A stretch of 64,000 nucleotides of DNA, taken from positions 62,001 through 126,000 of the forward strand of contig NZ_LHVH01000020.1 in assembly GCF_001269885.1 (NCBI RefSeq). The letters are read 5' to 3'. The position numbers and the translations under genes were made by a program. Below, in pieces: positions 50,543 through 58,846 of the stretch (positions are counted from its first letter, which is position 1; every line of letters starts with the position of its first letter). A model generated the notes under the pieces. It was not told where the DNA came from, did not search any database, and saw only the letters and a program-made list of their open reading frames with translations. This DNA is from Pseudomonas kilonensis. Its GTDB lineage: Bacteria > Pseudomonadota > Gammaproteobacteria > Pseudomonadales > Pseudomonadaceae.

Positions 50543-51346
50543 TCAGACGAAACGGCAGGCAATGGAACCGAGCATGTCGTAGTCGACATGGAAGGTGTCG
50601 CCGGGGTTGGCGGCCACCGGGCGGGTGAAGGAGCCACCGAGGATGACCTGTCCCGGTTGCAGGGTGACGTCATAGGCCGCCAGTTTGTTCGCCAGCCAGG
50701 CCACGCCTTTGGCCGGGTGATTGAGCACCGCCGCCGAGACGCCGGACTCTTCGATCACGCCGTTGCGGTAGAGCACCGCCGGCACCTTGCGCAGGTCGAT
50801 CTCGGTCGGGCGTACGGCGCGACCGCCCATGACCACGCCGGCATTGGCGGCGTTGTCGGAGATGGTGTCGAACACCTTGCGGGTCGCCTTGGTCTGCGGG
50901 TCGATCTGCTGGATGCGCGCATCGATGATTTCCAGCGCCGGGATCACCCATTCAGTGGCGTCGAGCACGTCGAACACCGTCACGTTCGGACCTTTCAACG
51001 GCTTGCCGAGGATGAACGCCAGCTCCACTTCCACCCGTGGCACGATGAAACGCTCGAACGGGATATCGGTGCCTTCATCGAAAAACATGTCGTCGAGCAG
51101 TGCGCCGTAGTCCGGCTCGGTGATGTTCGACGACACCTGCATGGCCCGGGAGGTCAGGCCGATCTTGTGGCCGACCAGCTTGCGACCGTCCTTGATTTTT
51201 TGCGCGACCCAGGCGCGCTGGATGGCGTAGGCATCCTCGATGGTGATGTCCGGGTGATCGAGGGAAAACTGCCGCACCTGTTCGCGGGAGCGTTCGGCAT
51301 GGTCGAGGCGGGCGGCGGCTTGCTGGATGAGGTTCTGGTCAAGCAT
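50543..51346 (-). CDS. hpaH: HpaH, 2-oxo-hept-4-ene-1,7-dioate hydratase
   Basis: 267 residues ([20 protein letters not shown]). FAH-fold hydratase of the HpaH/MhpD/XylJ family: [52 protein letters not shown] (acidic metal ligands) and [20 protein letters not shown], then [10 protein letters not shown]. Adds water to the C4-C5 double bond to give 4-hydroxy-2-oxoheptanedioate, the HpaI substrate. Sits 14 nt before hpaI and 12 nt after hpaX. Confidence 0.94.
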   Translation of the reverse strand: MLDQNLIQQAAARLDHAERSREQVRQFSLDHPDITIEDAYAIQRAWVAQKIKDGRKLVGHKIGLTSRAMQVSSNITEPDYGALLDDMFFDEGTDIPFERFIVPRVEVELAFILGKPLKGPNVTVFDVLDATEWVIPALEIIDARIQQIDPQTKATRKVFDTISDNAANAGVVMGGRAVRPTEIDLRKVPAVLYRNGVIEESGVSAAVLNHPAKGVAWLANKLAAYDVTLQPGQVILGGSFTRPVAANPGDTFHVDYDMLGSIACRFV

Positions 51347-51358
51347 GGCAAGGGTCTC

Positions 51359-52663
51359 TTATTGAGGGTTGACGATGGCGGCCCGGGTGCGCAGCACCAG
51401 CAAGCCGCCAAGGGCGATGAGCAGGGCCAGCACATACAGGGCGAGGCTGGCGCTCTGGGTGGTGTCGCGCATCCAACCGATCAGGTAGGGCGCGAAGAAT
51501 GAGGCGATGCTGCCGAAGGAGCTGATCAGCGCAATACCGGCTGCCTGGGTGGCGTTGGACAGGAAGGCTGGCGGCAGCTGCCAGAACATCGGCAACGCCG
51601 CACTGGCGCCCATGCCGGCGACAATCAGGCCGCTGAGCACCAGGGTCGGATTACCAGGTGAGAGCCCGGTGACCGCAATACCCAGCGCGGCCATCCACAG
51701 CGGCACGCACAGGTGCCAGCGGCGTTCGCGATGGCGGTCGGAGGAACGCCCGCAGCCGATCATGAAGAAACAGCCGGCCAGGTACGGCACCGCGCTGAGC
51801 AGCCCGACCTTGCCGTCGCTGCCGATGCCGGCGCCATGGATCAGGGTCGGCATCCAGAAGGCCAGGGTGTTCACCGCCAGCATCACGGCGAAGTAAACCG
51901 CCACCAACAACCAGACCTGCGGATTGTTGAGGATCGCCGAAAACGAGGTGATGGATTTGCGCTGTTCTTCAAGGCTCAGTTGTTCGCGCAGCTGCTGCTT
52001 GGCGTGTGGTGTGAGCCACCTGACCGTCTCGAAATTGTCCGGCAGGCACTTGAGCACAACAAGGCCGAGCAGGATCACCGGTAGCCCTTCGATGACGAAC
52101 ATCCATTGCCAGCCGCGCAGGCCGCCAAGGTCATGGAAGTGCTCGAGAATGCCGCCGGACAAAGGCCCGCCAATCACCCCGGCCATCGGCACGGCGATGG
52201 CAAACAACGCAGTCACCTGGGCCCGACGCCGGGCCGGATACCAACGGTTGAGAAAGACCAGGATGCCAGGAAAGAAACCGGCCTCGGCCACGCCCAGCAG
52301 AAAGCGCAACACGTAGAAACCGGCGGCGCTGTCGATCAGGAACATGCCGGTGGACAAGGCGCCCCAGACCACCATCAGCGCGGCGATCCAGCGCCGCGGA
52401 CCGACCCGGTCCAGGGCCATGTTGCTGGGCACCCCAAACAGCGCGTAGGCGATGAAGAACAGCCCTGCGCCGAAGCCGTAGACTGTATCGCTGAACTGCA
52501 GGTCGGCGCTCATCTGCATCTTCGCGAAGCCGATGTTGATGCGATCCAGGTGGGCAAAGAGGTAACAGACCAGCAGCAGCGGCATCAGCCGCCAGGTGAT
52601 GGTGGCGTGGGTGCGGTCGTGCGCGATGGTGCCGGCCGTGTTGGCGGTATTGGCTGTGCTCAT
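51359..52663 (-). CDS. hpaX: HpaX, 4-hydroxyphenylacetate permease (MFS, anion:cation symporter type)
   Basis: 434 residues with twelve TM helices. HATITWRLMPLLLVCYLFAH then LDRINIGFAKMQMSADL is the characteristic start of the ACS/phthalate-permease group. DRVGPRRWIAALMVVWGALS is the TM2-3 loop and FLLGVAEAGFFPGILVFLNR the TM4 signature. Imports HPA across the inner membrane by proton symport. Located mid-operon between hpaF and hpaH, as in enterobacterial hpa clusters. Confidence 0.9.
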   Translation of the reverse strand: MSTANTANTAGTIAHDRTHATITWRLMPLLLVCYLFAHLDRINIGFAKMQMSADLQFSDTVYGFGAGLFFIAYALFGVPSNMALDRVGPRRWIAALMVVWGALSTGMFLIDSAAGFYVLRFLLGVAEAGFFPGILVFLNRWYPARRRAQVTALFAIAVPMAGVIGGPLSGGILEHFHDLGGLRGWQWMFVIEGLPVILLGLVVLKCLPDNFETVRWLTPHAKQQLREQLSLEEQRKSITSFSAILNNPQVWLLVAVYFAVMLAVNTLAFWMPTLIHGAGIGSDGKVGLLSAVPYLAGCFFMIGCGRSSDRHRERRWHLCVPLWMAALGIAVTGLSPGNPTLVLSGLIVAGMGASAALPMFWQLPPAFLSNATQAAGIALISSFGSIASFFAPYLIGWMRDTTQSASLALYVLALLIALGGLLVLRTRAAIVNPQ

Positions 52664-52715
52664 GATCTTGTACTTTTTGTCAGAGAGGCCGATGGGAAAC
52701 GCGAGGCAGACGGAT

Positions 52716-53108
52716 TCAGATGGCCTGGCCCTTGAGGAAGGCGTGGACGTTGTTGGCCTTGAAATTGAGTTGTTCGTGCAGCTCGATCATCTCGAACGAC
52801 AGGGCCAGCAGGCGTTGGGCCTGGAGCTCGGCGAAGTGCGCGGTGATCACCTCGAAGAGTTTTTCCGCGACTTTCTGGCGGGTGGCCAGGTCACGGCCGT
52901 GGCCGACTTTCAAGGTCATGTGCACGAAGGCGTAGTCGTGCTTGCCGTCAGCCATGCGCCAGGTGTCCAGGCGCACGCCGCGGCTGCGAATGCCGCCCAG
53001 GGGGAACACGCCGCTGTCGCCCAGCAAGGCGTGGACCTTTTCAAACAGGCCGGGCAGGTCGGCTTGTGGTTCGATGTTGTCGGTGTATTCAGCGATGAAA
53101 TGCGGCAT
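52716..53108 (-). CDS. hpaF: HpaF, 5-carboxymethyl-2-hydroxymuconate delta-isomerase
   Basis: 130 residues beginning MPHFIAEYTDNI. Removal of Met exposes Pro1, the catalytic base of the tautomerase/CHMI superfamily. Other segments: GIRSRGVRLDTWRMADGKHD and YAFVHMTLKVGHGRDLATRQ, ending with the RLLALSFEMIELHEQLNFKA helix/strand. It isomerises 5-carboxymethyl-2-hydroxymuconate to the oxo form, ready for decarboxylation by HpaG. Length is normal for CHMI. Confidence 0.93.
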   Translation of the reverse strand: MPHFIAEYTDNIEPQADLPGLFEKVHALLGDSGVFPLGGIRSRGVRLDTWRMADGKHDYAFVHMTLKVGHGRDLATRQKVAEKLFEVITAHFAELQAQRLLALSFEMIELHEQLNFKANNVHAFLKGQAI

Positions 53109-53153
53109 GAACGGCTCCTTCAGGCCGCACGGGAATGCCGTACGGCCGCAGTG

Positions 53154-54011
53154 TCAAACAGGGAAGACAGCGTTGATCTGTCCGGTGCCGGAGCTGCCGA
53201 AAGGCTCGGTGATGATTTCGGCAGGCTTGTCGTAGTCCGGCCCGCCGAGCAACCCCAGCAGCATCGCCGTGTCATGCATCTTGCCTTCGCCAAAGCAGTG
53301 TTCGGCGTAGTCCGGGAGCATGGCGCAGAACTCTTTCCAGCGGCCCTGGCGCCACATCTCGACGACGTGCAGGTCGACCTGCTTGTCGAATTCCCGCGTC
53401 CAGTTGTGGATGTTGGCTTCGGCGTTGCGATCATCGGAGAAACGGTGCGACAGCGAGCCGGACGCCAGCACCAGCACCTTGCGATCGCTTTTTTCGATGG
53501 CCCGGCGCACGGCGGCGCCGAAGGTGAAGCTGTCTTGCAGGCGGTGCCAGGCGCACCAGGCGGCAATCGACACGACGTTGAATTTCTGTTCCTGAGGGAC
53601 GTCCATGTGCATGTAGCGCATGGGCACCAGCGTGCCGTATTCCAGTTCAAGACTCGGGATGTTGTGGGCCAGGGTGCGCACGTCGGCGGCATTGGCCTCG
53701 GCGGCGATCAGCTCGCCCAGTTCCGGGGCGCCTGAGTATTCGTACTCCATGTTCTTGATGAAGTGCGGCAGCTCGTTGCTGGTGTAGATGCCCTTGAAGT
53801 GCGCGCCGCTGTTGACGTGATAGGCGCTGTTGACCAGCCAGTGCACGTCGAACACCACGGCGGTATCGGCCCCCAGTTCCCGGGCGCGACGACCGATTTC
53901 CTTGTGGCCGGCAATCGCGGCGGCGCGGCAACCGTGGTGCTTGCCGGGCAGCTCCGACAGGTACATCGAGGGAACGTGGCAGATTTTCGCAGCCAGGACG
54001 ACTTCGCCCAT
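53154..54011 (-). CDS. hpaD: HpaD, 3,4-dihydroxyphenylacetate 2,3-dioxygenase
   Basis: 285 residues from the ATG at 54011 (MGEVVLAAKICHVPSMYLSE). The 55-codon upstream extension runs through a REPIN. Class III (LigB-type) extradiol dioxygenase: AAKICHVPSMYLSELPGKHH, AVVFDVHWLVNSAYHVN, LVLASGSLSHRFSD and a Glu-rich C-terminal half. These His and Glu residues bind one Fe(II). It cleaves homoprotocatechuate next to a hydroxyl to give 5-carboxymethyl-2-hydroxymuconic semialdehyde. Separated from hpaE by 175 nt of repeats, unusual inside an otherwise tight operon. Confidence 0.93.
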   Translation of the reverse strand: MGEVVLAAKICHVPSMYLSELPGKHHGCRAAAIAGHKEIGRRARELGADTAVVFDVHWLVNSAYHVNSGAHFKGIYTSNELPHFIKNMEYEYSGAPELGELIAAEANAADVRTLAHNIPSLELEYGTLVPMRYMHMDVPQEQKFNVVSIAAWCAWHRLQDSFTFGAAVRRAIEKSDRKVLVLASGSLSHRFSDDRNAEANIHNWTREFDKQVDLHVVEMWRQGRWKEFCAMLPDYAEHCFGEGKMHDTAMLLGLLGGPDYDKPAEIITEPFGSSGTGQINAVFPV

Positions 54012-54050
54012 GATGATTCTCCTGAAAAATTGTTCTTGTTGAATCTTGGT

Positions 54051-54138
54051 TGTGGGAGCAAAGCTTGCTCGCGAATGCAGACGACTCGATTTCTGAAAGA
54101 CCGCAGTGCCTTCATCGCGGGCAAGCCTTGCTCCCACA
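54051..54138. repeat. REPIN inside the hpa operon (hpaE-hpaD gap)
   Basis: Arms TGTGGGAGCAAAGCTTGCTC and GGGCAAGCCTTGCTCCCACA. A remnant of the second repeat family (GGGATAAATCCCCTCGCCAC) follows at 54144-54163. The element would form a hairpin in the polycistronic mRNA between hpaE and hpaD. Confidence 0.85.
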
Positions 54139-54186
54139 GGTACAGGGATAAATCCCCTCGCCACAGGGCTCATCACTTACCTTGGG

Positions 54187-55647
54187 TCATACACCCCACC
54201 GGGGTATGTGATGACTGCCCATGGAGATGCAAACGTTCTTGATCTCGGCAAACACTTCAAAGCTGTACTGTCCGCCTTCGCGGCCGGTTCCGGAACCCTT
54301 TACGCCGCCGAAAGGCTGGCGCAGGTCGCGCACGTTCTGGCTGTTGATGAACACCATGCCGGCCTCGATGCCATGGGCCAGGCGATGGGCCTTGCCGATG
54401 TCCTGGGTCCAGATGTACGAGGCCAGGCCGTATTCGGTGTCGTTGGCCAGTTGCAAGGCTTGGGCCTCGTCCTTGAACGGGATCAGGCACACCACCGGGC
54501 CGAAGATTTCTTCCTGGGCGATGCGCATGTTGTTGTTCACGTCGGCGAACACCGTTGGCTGGATGAACTGGCCGCGGCTCAAGTGCGCCGGCAAATTGGC
54601 CGGACGCTCCAGGCCGCCGGCCAGGAGGGTGGCGCCTTCTTCGAGGCCGATCTTGATGTAGCCGGTGACCTTGTCGTAGTGGGCCTGGGTGATCATCGAG
54701 CCGACCTGGGTTTTCGGGTCCTGCGGATCACCGACGATCAGGCGCTTGGCGCGGGCGGCGAACTCGGCCACGAACTGCGGGTAGACGCTTTCCTGGATGA
54801 AGATCCGGCTGCCGGCGGTGCAGCGTTCGCCATTGAGGGAAAAAATCGTGAACAGCGCGGCGTCGAGGGCGCGTTCGAGGTCGGCGTCTTCGAAAATCAG
54901 CACCGGCGACTTGCCGCCGAGTTCCATCGAATACTTCTTCAACCCGGCGGTCTGCATGATTTTCTTGCCGGTGGCGGTGCCGCCGGTGAAAGAGATCGCC
55001 CGCACATCCGGGTGGCGCACCAACGCATCGCCGGCGGTTGCGCCGTAACCCTGGATCACGTTCAACACGCCATTGGGCAGGCCAGCCTCGACCGCCAGGC
55101 GCCCCAGCTCGTTGGCGGTCAGCGGCGACAGCTCGGACATCTTCAGCACGGCCGTGTTGCCCAGCGCCAGGCACGGCGCGGTCTTCCAGGTCGCGGTCAT
55201 GAACGGTACGTTCCAGGGCGATACCAGCGCGCAGACACCCACCGGTTGGTACAGGGTGTAGTTGAGCATCTGGTCGTCGACCGGATAGGTGTGACCGTCC
55301 ATCCGCGTGCAGACTTCGGCAAAGAAATCGAAGTTGTGGGAGGCACGCGGGATCAGCACGTTCTTGGTCTGGTGGATCGGCAAGCCCGTGTCGAGGGTTT
55401 CCAGTTCGGCCAGTTTCGGCACGTTCTGCTCGATCAGTTCACCGAGCTTGCGCATCAATCGGGCGCGTTCCTTGGCGGGCGTATTGGCCCACTTTGGAAA
55501 GGCCTCCTTGGCCGCAGCCACGGCTTGGGCGACTTCCTCGGCACCGCCGCTGGCGACTTCGCCGATGGCCTCGCCGGTGGCCGGGTTGTAGTTGACGAAG
55601 ACGTCTTTGCTTTCGACCTCACGGCCGTTGATCCAGTGTTTGATCAT
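54187..55647 (-). CDS. hpaE: HpaE, 5-carboxymethyl-2-hydroxymuconate-semialdehyde dehydrogenase
   Basis: 486 residues from the ATG at 55647 (MIKHWINGREVESKDVFVNY); a TTG three codons earlier is less likely because GAGG lies 10 nt from the ATG but only 1 nt from the TTG. NAD-dependent ALDH: SPWNVPFMTATWKTAPCLAL, FTGGTATGKKIMQ, SMELGGKSPVLIFED (general base Glu) and SLNGERCTAGSRI (nucleophile Cys). Oxidises the ring-cleavage semialdehyde to 5-carboxymethyl-2-hydroxymuconate. It starts 6 nt before the end of hpaG2's partner codon region, so it is closely coupled. Confidence 0.94.
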   Translation of the reverse strand: MIKHWINGREVESKDVFVNYNPATGEAIGEVASGGAEEVAQAVAAAKEAFPKWANTPAKERARLMRKLGELIEQNVPKLAELETLDTGLPIHQTKNVLIPRASHNFDFFAEVCTRMDGHTYPVDDQMLNYTLYQPVGVCALVSPWNVPFMTATWKTAPCLALGNTAVLKMSELSPLTANELGRLAVEAGLPNGVLNVIQGYGATAGDALVRHPDVRAISFTGGTATGKKIMQTAGLKKYSMELGGKSPVLIFEDADLERALDAALFTIFSLNGERCTAGSRIFIQESVYPQFVAEFAARAKRLIVGDPQDPKTQVGSMITQAHYDKVTGYIKIGLEEGATLLAGGLERPANLPAHLSRGQFIQPTVFADVNNNMRIAQEEIFGPVVCLIPFKDEAQALQLANDTEYGLASYIWTQDIGKAHRLAHGIEAGMVFINSQNVRDLRQPFGGVKGSGTGREGGQYSFEVFAEIKNVCISMGSHHIPRWGV

Positions 55648-55652
55648 GCTGC

Positions 55653-56423
55653 TCAAGCCTCTTTACGGGATGCGAAGAACTCGGCTTCGCTGACAATTCG
55701 ATTGACCAGGCGACCGACGCCTTCCACTTCCACCACCACTTCATCGCCGGGCACCACGTCCGCCAGGCCTTCCGGCGTGCCGGTGGCGATCATGTCGCCG
55801 GGCTGCAAGGTCATGAAGCTGGACAGGTATTCGATCAGGTACGGGATATCGAAAATCATGTCCCTGGTGCTGCCTTCCTGGCGCAGTTCGCCATTGATCC
55901 AGGTGCGCAGCGTCAGGTTGCTCGGGTCCGGCACATCGGCCACATCGACAATCCATGGGCCGACGGGGGTGGTGGCATCACGGTTTTTCACCCGCAGGTT
56001 GGGGCGGTAGTAGTTTTCCAGGAAGTCGCGGATCGCGTAGTCGTTGCACACGGTGTAGCCGGCCAGGTATTCCAACGCATCCTCGCGCTTGACGTTGCGC
56101 GCCGCTTTGCCGATGACCGCCACCAGCTCGCACTCGTAGTGCATGTAGGCGACGTTGTCGGGACGCCAGGTCGCCTGGTTGTGGCCGGTGTAGGTGCCGC
56201 GGGACTTGATGAATGCCAGGGGCTCGGTCGGCGGCTTGAACGCCAGTTCGGCGGCGTGATCGGCATAGTTCAGGCCCAGGGCGAACATGCTGCCGGTGGC
56301 CGGTGGCAGCCACTGGACCTGGTCCTCGGCCAGCACGCGACCGTCGGCCAGGCGTACAGCGTTGTGAGCTTCAACGGTGACGGCTTGATCCTGGCCTTCA
56401 AAACGAATGCGCGCGTGTTTCAT
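55653..56423 (-). CDS. hpaG2: HpaG2, 4-hydroxyphenylacetate degradation isomerase/decarboxylase subunit (C-terminal type)
   Basis: 256 residues (MKHARIRFEGQDQAVTVEAH). FAH fold: GSMFALGLNYADHAAELAFK, AYMHYECELVAVIGKAARNV (metal-binding ExE) and DYAIRDFLENYYRPNLRVKN, then MTLQPGDMIATGTPEGLADV. In E. coli HpcE two FAH domains are fused in one chain. Here they are separate genes overlapping by 4 nt. Together they isomerise and decarboxylate the oxo-diacid to 2-oxohept-4-ene-1,7-dioate. Confidence 0.93.
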   Translation of the reverse strand: MKHARIRFEGQDQAVTVEAHNAVRLADGRVLAEDQVQWLPPATGSMFALGLNYADHAAELAFKPPTEPLAFIKSRGTYTGHNQATWRPDNVAYMHYECELVAVIGKAARNVKREDALEYLAGYTVCNDYAIRDFLENYYRPNLRVKNRDATTPVGPWIVDVADVPDPSNLTLRTWINGELRQEGSTRDMIFDIPYLIEYLSSFMTLQPGDMIATGTPEGLADVVPGDEVVVEVEGVGRLVNRIVSEAEFFASRKEA

Positions 56424-57097
56424 GAACCTGCTCCTGTTTCCTCGGCCACGATGGTATTGACCAGACGGCCCAGGCCACTGATGTCCACTTCGACACGGTC
56501 ACCGGGCAGTACGTCGACCCGGCCCTCAGGCGTGCCGGTGATCAGCACGTCGCCGGCATGCAGGGTCATGAACTCGCTGATCTCGGCAATCAGTTGGGGA
56601 ATGTTGCGAACGAAGTGGGCCGTGCTGTTCTGCTGGCGAACCTCGCCGTTGACGTACAGCGTGATCGCCAGGCTGTGCGGGTCGGCCACCTGGGCGGTGG
56701 GCACCAGTTCCGGGCCGATGGCGCAGAAGCCGTCCCGGCACTTGGCCTTGACGGCGGGGCGGTAATAGCTGTCTTCCGGGAGGCTGAATTCATTGACGAT
56801 GGTGTAGCCGGCCACGTAGTCCAGGGCTTCGGCGGCGCTGACGCGACTGGCTGACTTGCCCATGACCACGCCAAGCGCCGGCCCTGGTTGCAGTGTTTCG
56901 CCGCGACCGGGGTGAACCACCTCGGCACCGTGCCAGTTGCGGGTGTTGGGGGTCTTGATGAACAGCACGGGCTTGAGCGGCGGCTTCTGGTAGGGCGGTT
57001 GCTCGAACTCGGCGAGGCGCTGTTTCAGCAGCCCCTGGTAGTTCAGCGCGACCCCGAACAGGGTGCCGGTCGCGACGTCATGCAGGGCACGGCTCAT
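56420..57097 (-). CDS. hpaG1: HpaG1, 4-hydroxyphenylacetate degradation isomerase/decarboxylase subunit (N-terminal type)
   Basis: 225 residues (MSRALHDVATGTLFGVALNY). FAH fold with GVALNYQGLLKQRLAEFEQP, PVLFIKTPNTRNWHGAEVVH, ALDYVAGYTIVNEFSLPEDS and MTLHAGDVLITGTPEGRVDV. It corresponds to the N-terminal half of HpcE. First gene of the catabolic operon G1-G2-E-D-F-X-H-I, preceded by two TTAA-N4-TTAA palindromes and divergent from hpaA. ATGA overlap with hpaG2. Confidence 0.93.
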   Translation of the reverse strand: MSRALHDVATGTLFGVALNYQGLLKQRLAEFEQPPYQKPPLKPVLFIKTPNTRNWHGAEVVHPGRGETLQPGPALGVVMGKSASRVSAAEALDYVAGYTIVNEFSLPEDSYYRPAVKAKCRDGFCAIGPELVPTAQVADPHSLAITLYVNGEVRQQNSTAHFVRNIPQLIAEISEFMTLHAGDVLITGTPEGRVDVLPGDRVEVDISGLGRLVNTIVAEETGAGS

Positions 57098-57141
57098 GCT
57101 TGTCTCCTGGCGATGCAGAGGGGTGAGGGCTCTGCGGTTAT

Positions 57142-57157
57142 TGTTAATGTGTTAACA
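57142..57157. promoter_or_regulatory. Putative HpaR operator A in the hpaG1-hpaA region
   Basis: TGTTAA-tgtg-TTAACA, perfect 6-bp arms around a 4-nt centre, 45 nt upstream of the hpaG1 ATG (minus strand). Same TTAA-N4-TTAA core as the hpaR1 palindrome. Located where it could block the catabolic promoter. Confidence 0.65.
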
Positions 57158-57160
57158 GTT

Positions 57161-57180
57161 ATAATTAAGATGTTAACTAT
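57161..57180. promoter_or_regulatory. Putative HpaR operator B in the hpaG1-hpaA region
   Basis: ATAaTTAA-gatg-TTAAcTAT, arms matching at seven of eight positions around a 4-nt centre. Site B starts 3 nt after site A, its centre about one DNA turn plus 10 nt away. Two adjacent operators recall the tandem HpaR sites described for the E. coli hpa promoter. Confidence 0.6.
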
Positions 57181-57284
57181 CGTCAAGCGTGACAGAATGA
57201 GCGGGCACTGGTTGCCTTGCCGGATTCGGTGCAGGATGGGTGCGGCAGGTGCCTGGACCAGAATAAGAAAACGAGTACTGCGTG

Positions 57285-58190
57285 ATGACTGACCGTCAGC
57301 CGATCCCCAACATCAACATTGGTCAGGTGTACGACCAGCGCTACAGCGACGCCGAAGTGCATTACGACCGACTCGCCAACCTGGCGGATTTTTTCGGCCG
57401 CAACATGCCGGTTCATCGCCACGACCGGTTCTTCCAGGTGCACTACGTCAAGAGCGGCACCGTGCGGGTGTATCTCGATGATCAGCAGTACGTCGAATCC
57501 GGCCCGATGTTCTTCCTCACGCCACCGACCATTCCCCATTCCTTCGTGACCGAGGCCGACAGTGACGGACATGTGCTGACGGTGCGCCAGCAATTGGTGT
57601 GGCAGTTGATCGACGCCGACCCGAGCCTGGCGCCGGCGGGCGTGCAAATGCCGGCGGCCTGCGTAGCGCTGGCGCAACTGGGGCCTGGGCAGGCGGGGGA
57701 GGTGCGGCGGTTGGAATACCTGTTCGAGGAATTGAGCGAGGAGGTGACGGCCGGGCGCCCGGGGCGTAGCGCAACACTGGACGCTTTGACGCGGCTGATC
57801 ATGATCAGTCTGCTACGGTTGTGTTCCAACTCCCTGGAGGCCAGGCCGGCCCGGCATGAAGACCTGAAGATCTTTCACCGCTTCAACGAGTTGATCGAGG
57901 CCCACTACCTGCAGCATTGGCCGTTGTCGCGCTACGCCGAAGGCATAGGCGTGACCGAGGCGCGCCTCAATGACGTGTGCCGACGCATCGCCGACCTGCC
58001 TTCCAAGCGCCTGATCATGGAGCGGCTGATGCAGGAGGCCAAGCGCCTGTTGTTGTTCACCGGCAGCTCGGCCAATGAAATCTGCTACCAGCTCGGGTTC
58101 AAGGACCCGGCCTATTTCAGCCGTTTTTTCCAGCGCTACGCACAGCTCACGCCGGGGGAGTATCGCCAGCGGCAATCGGGGTTGCGCTGA
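57285..58190 (+). CDS. hpaA: HpaA, AraC-family activator of HPA catabolism
   Basis: 301 residues from the ATG at 57285 (MTDRQPIPNINIGQVYDQRY); a GTG one codon earlier is the alternative. The N-terminal cupin ligand-binding domain has NMPVHRHDRFFQVHYVKSGT and GPMFFLTPPTIPHSF. The C-terminal HTH domain has RYAEGIGVTEARLNDVCRRI and EICYQLGFKDPAYFSRFFQR, ending LTPGEYRQR. HpaA senses HPA and activates the upper-pathway hydroxylase genes in E. coli; here its target could be the C2/C1 hydroxylase pair at 46.8-48.9 kb. Divergent from hpaG1, upstream of hpaR2. Confidence 0.93.
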   Translation: MTDRQPIPNINIGQVYDQRYSDAEVHYDRLANLADFFGRNMPVHRHDRFFQVHYVKSGTVRVYLDDQQYVESGPMFFLTPPTIPHSFVTEADSDGHVLTVRQQLVWQLIDADPSLAPAGVQMPAACVALAQLGPGQAGEVRRLEYLFEELSEEVTAGRPGRSATLDALTRLIMISLLRLCSNSLEARPARHEDLKIFHRFNELIEAHYLQHWPLSRYAEGIGVTEARLNDVCRRIADLPSKRLIMERLMQEAKRLLLFTGSSANEICYQLGFKDPAYFSRFFQRYAQLTPGEYRQRQSGLR

Positions 58191-58252
58191 GCGCTTGCAG
58201 CGCTGTGATAGCGACACTAAGCTGCCGACTCGCCCATCCACACAGTTCGAAC

Positions 58253-58675
58253 ATGGCCAACCCCAGACCCTCATTGACCCTGACGCTGTTGCAAGCCCGC
58301 GAAGCGGCGATGGCTTTTTTTCGCCCGGCGCTGAACCAGCATGACCTCACGGAACAGCAATGGCGGGTGATCCGCATCCTCCATCAGCAAGGGGAGCTGG
58401 AAAGCCATCAGCTCGCTCACCAGGCGTGCATCCTCAAGCCGAGCATGACCGGTGTGCTCAGTCGACTGGAGCGTGATGGGCTGGTGCGGCGGCAGAAGTC
58501 CAGTCAGGATCAGCGGCGGGTTTTTGTCGGGCTGACCGAGCGCGGCCAGCAGTGCTTCGTGTCCATGAGCGAGGGCATGGAAAGCAACTATCGACGGATC
58601 GAAGAGCAGTTTGGCGAGGAAAAGATGCAGCAACTGCTCGCGCTGCTCAATGAACTGAAGAACATCAAGCCCTGA
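58253..58675 (+). CDS. hpaR: HpaR paralogue (copy 2), MarR family
   Basis: 140 residues from the ATG at 58253 ([20 protein letters not shown]). Same fold and length as copy 1, with [40 protein letters not shown] and QDQRRVFVGL. By hand alignment about 93 of 140 positions are identical to copy 1; the N-terminal effector/dimer half is most conserved. It lies 62 nt downstream of hpaA on the same strand with no TTAA palindrome before it, so it is probably co-transcribed with hpaA. It may share operators with copy 1 or heterodimerise. Confidence 0.9.
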   Translation: MANPRPSLTLTLLQAREAAMAFFRPALNQHDLTEQQWRVIRILHQQGELESHQLAHQACILKPSMTGVLSRLERDGLVRRQKSSQDQRRVFVGLTERGQQCFVSMSEGMESNYRRIEEQFGEEKMQQLLALLNELKNIKP

Positions 58676-58709
58676 GCCGACCTGTCAGGCACTCACAGCG
58701 AGGATGCGC

Positions 58710-58807
58710 TGTAGGAGCTGACGAGCGAAGCGAGGCTGCGATCTTTCCACTGCTCATCGAGTCGAAAGCTCAAGATCAAAAGATCGCAGGCTTCGCCAGC
58801 TCCTACA
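58710..58807. repeat. Inverted repeat, GTAGGAGCTG type
   Basis: TGTAGGAGCTGACGAGCGAA at the left and AGCTCCTACA at the right, nested GCGATCTTTCC and AAAAGATCGCAGG. A remnant of the GTGGCGAGGG family (CCCAGCGGGAGC, CCCTCGCCACA) follows at 58811-58840. Between the convergent hpaR2 and repeat-protein genes. Confidence 0.8.
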
Positions 58808-58846
58808 GAGCCCAGCGGGAGCAAGCGCCCTCGCCACAAAATCACT

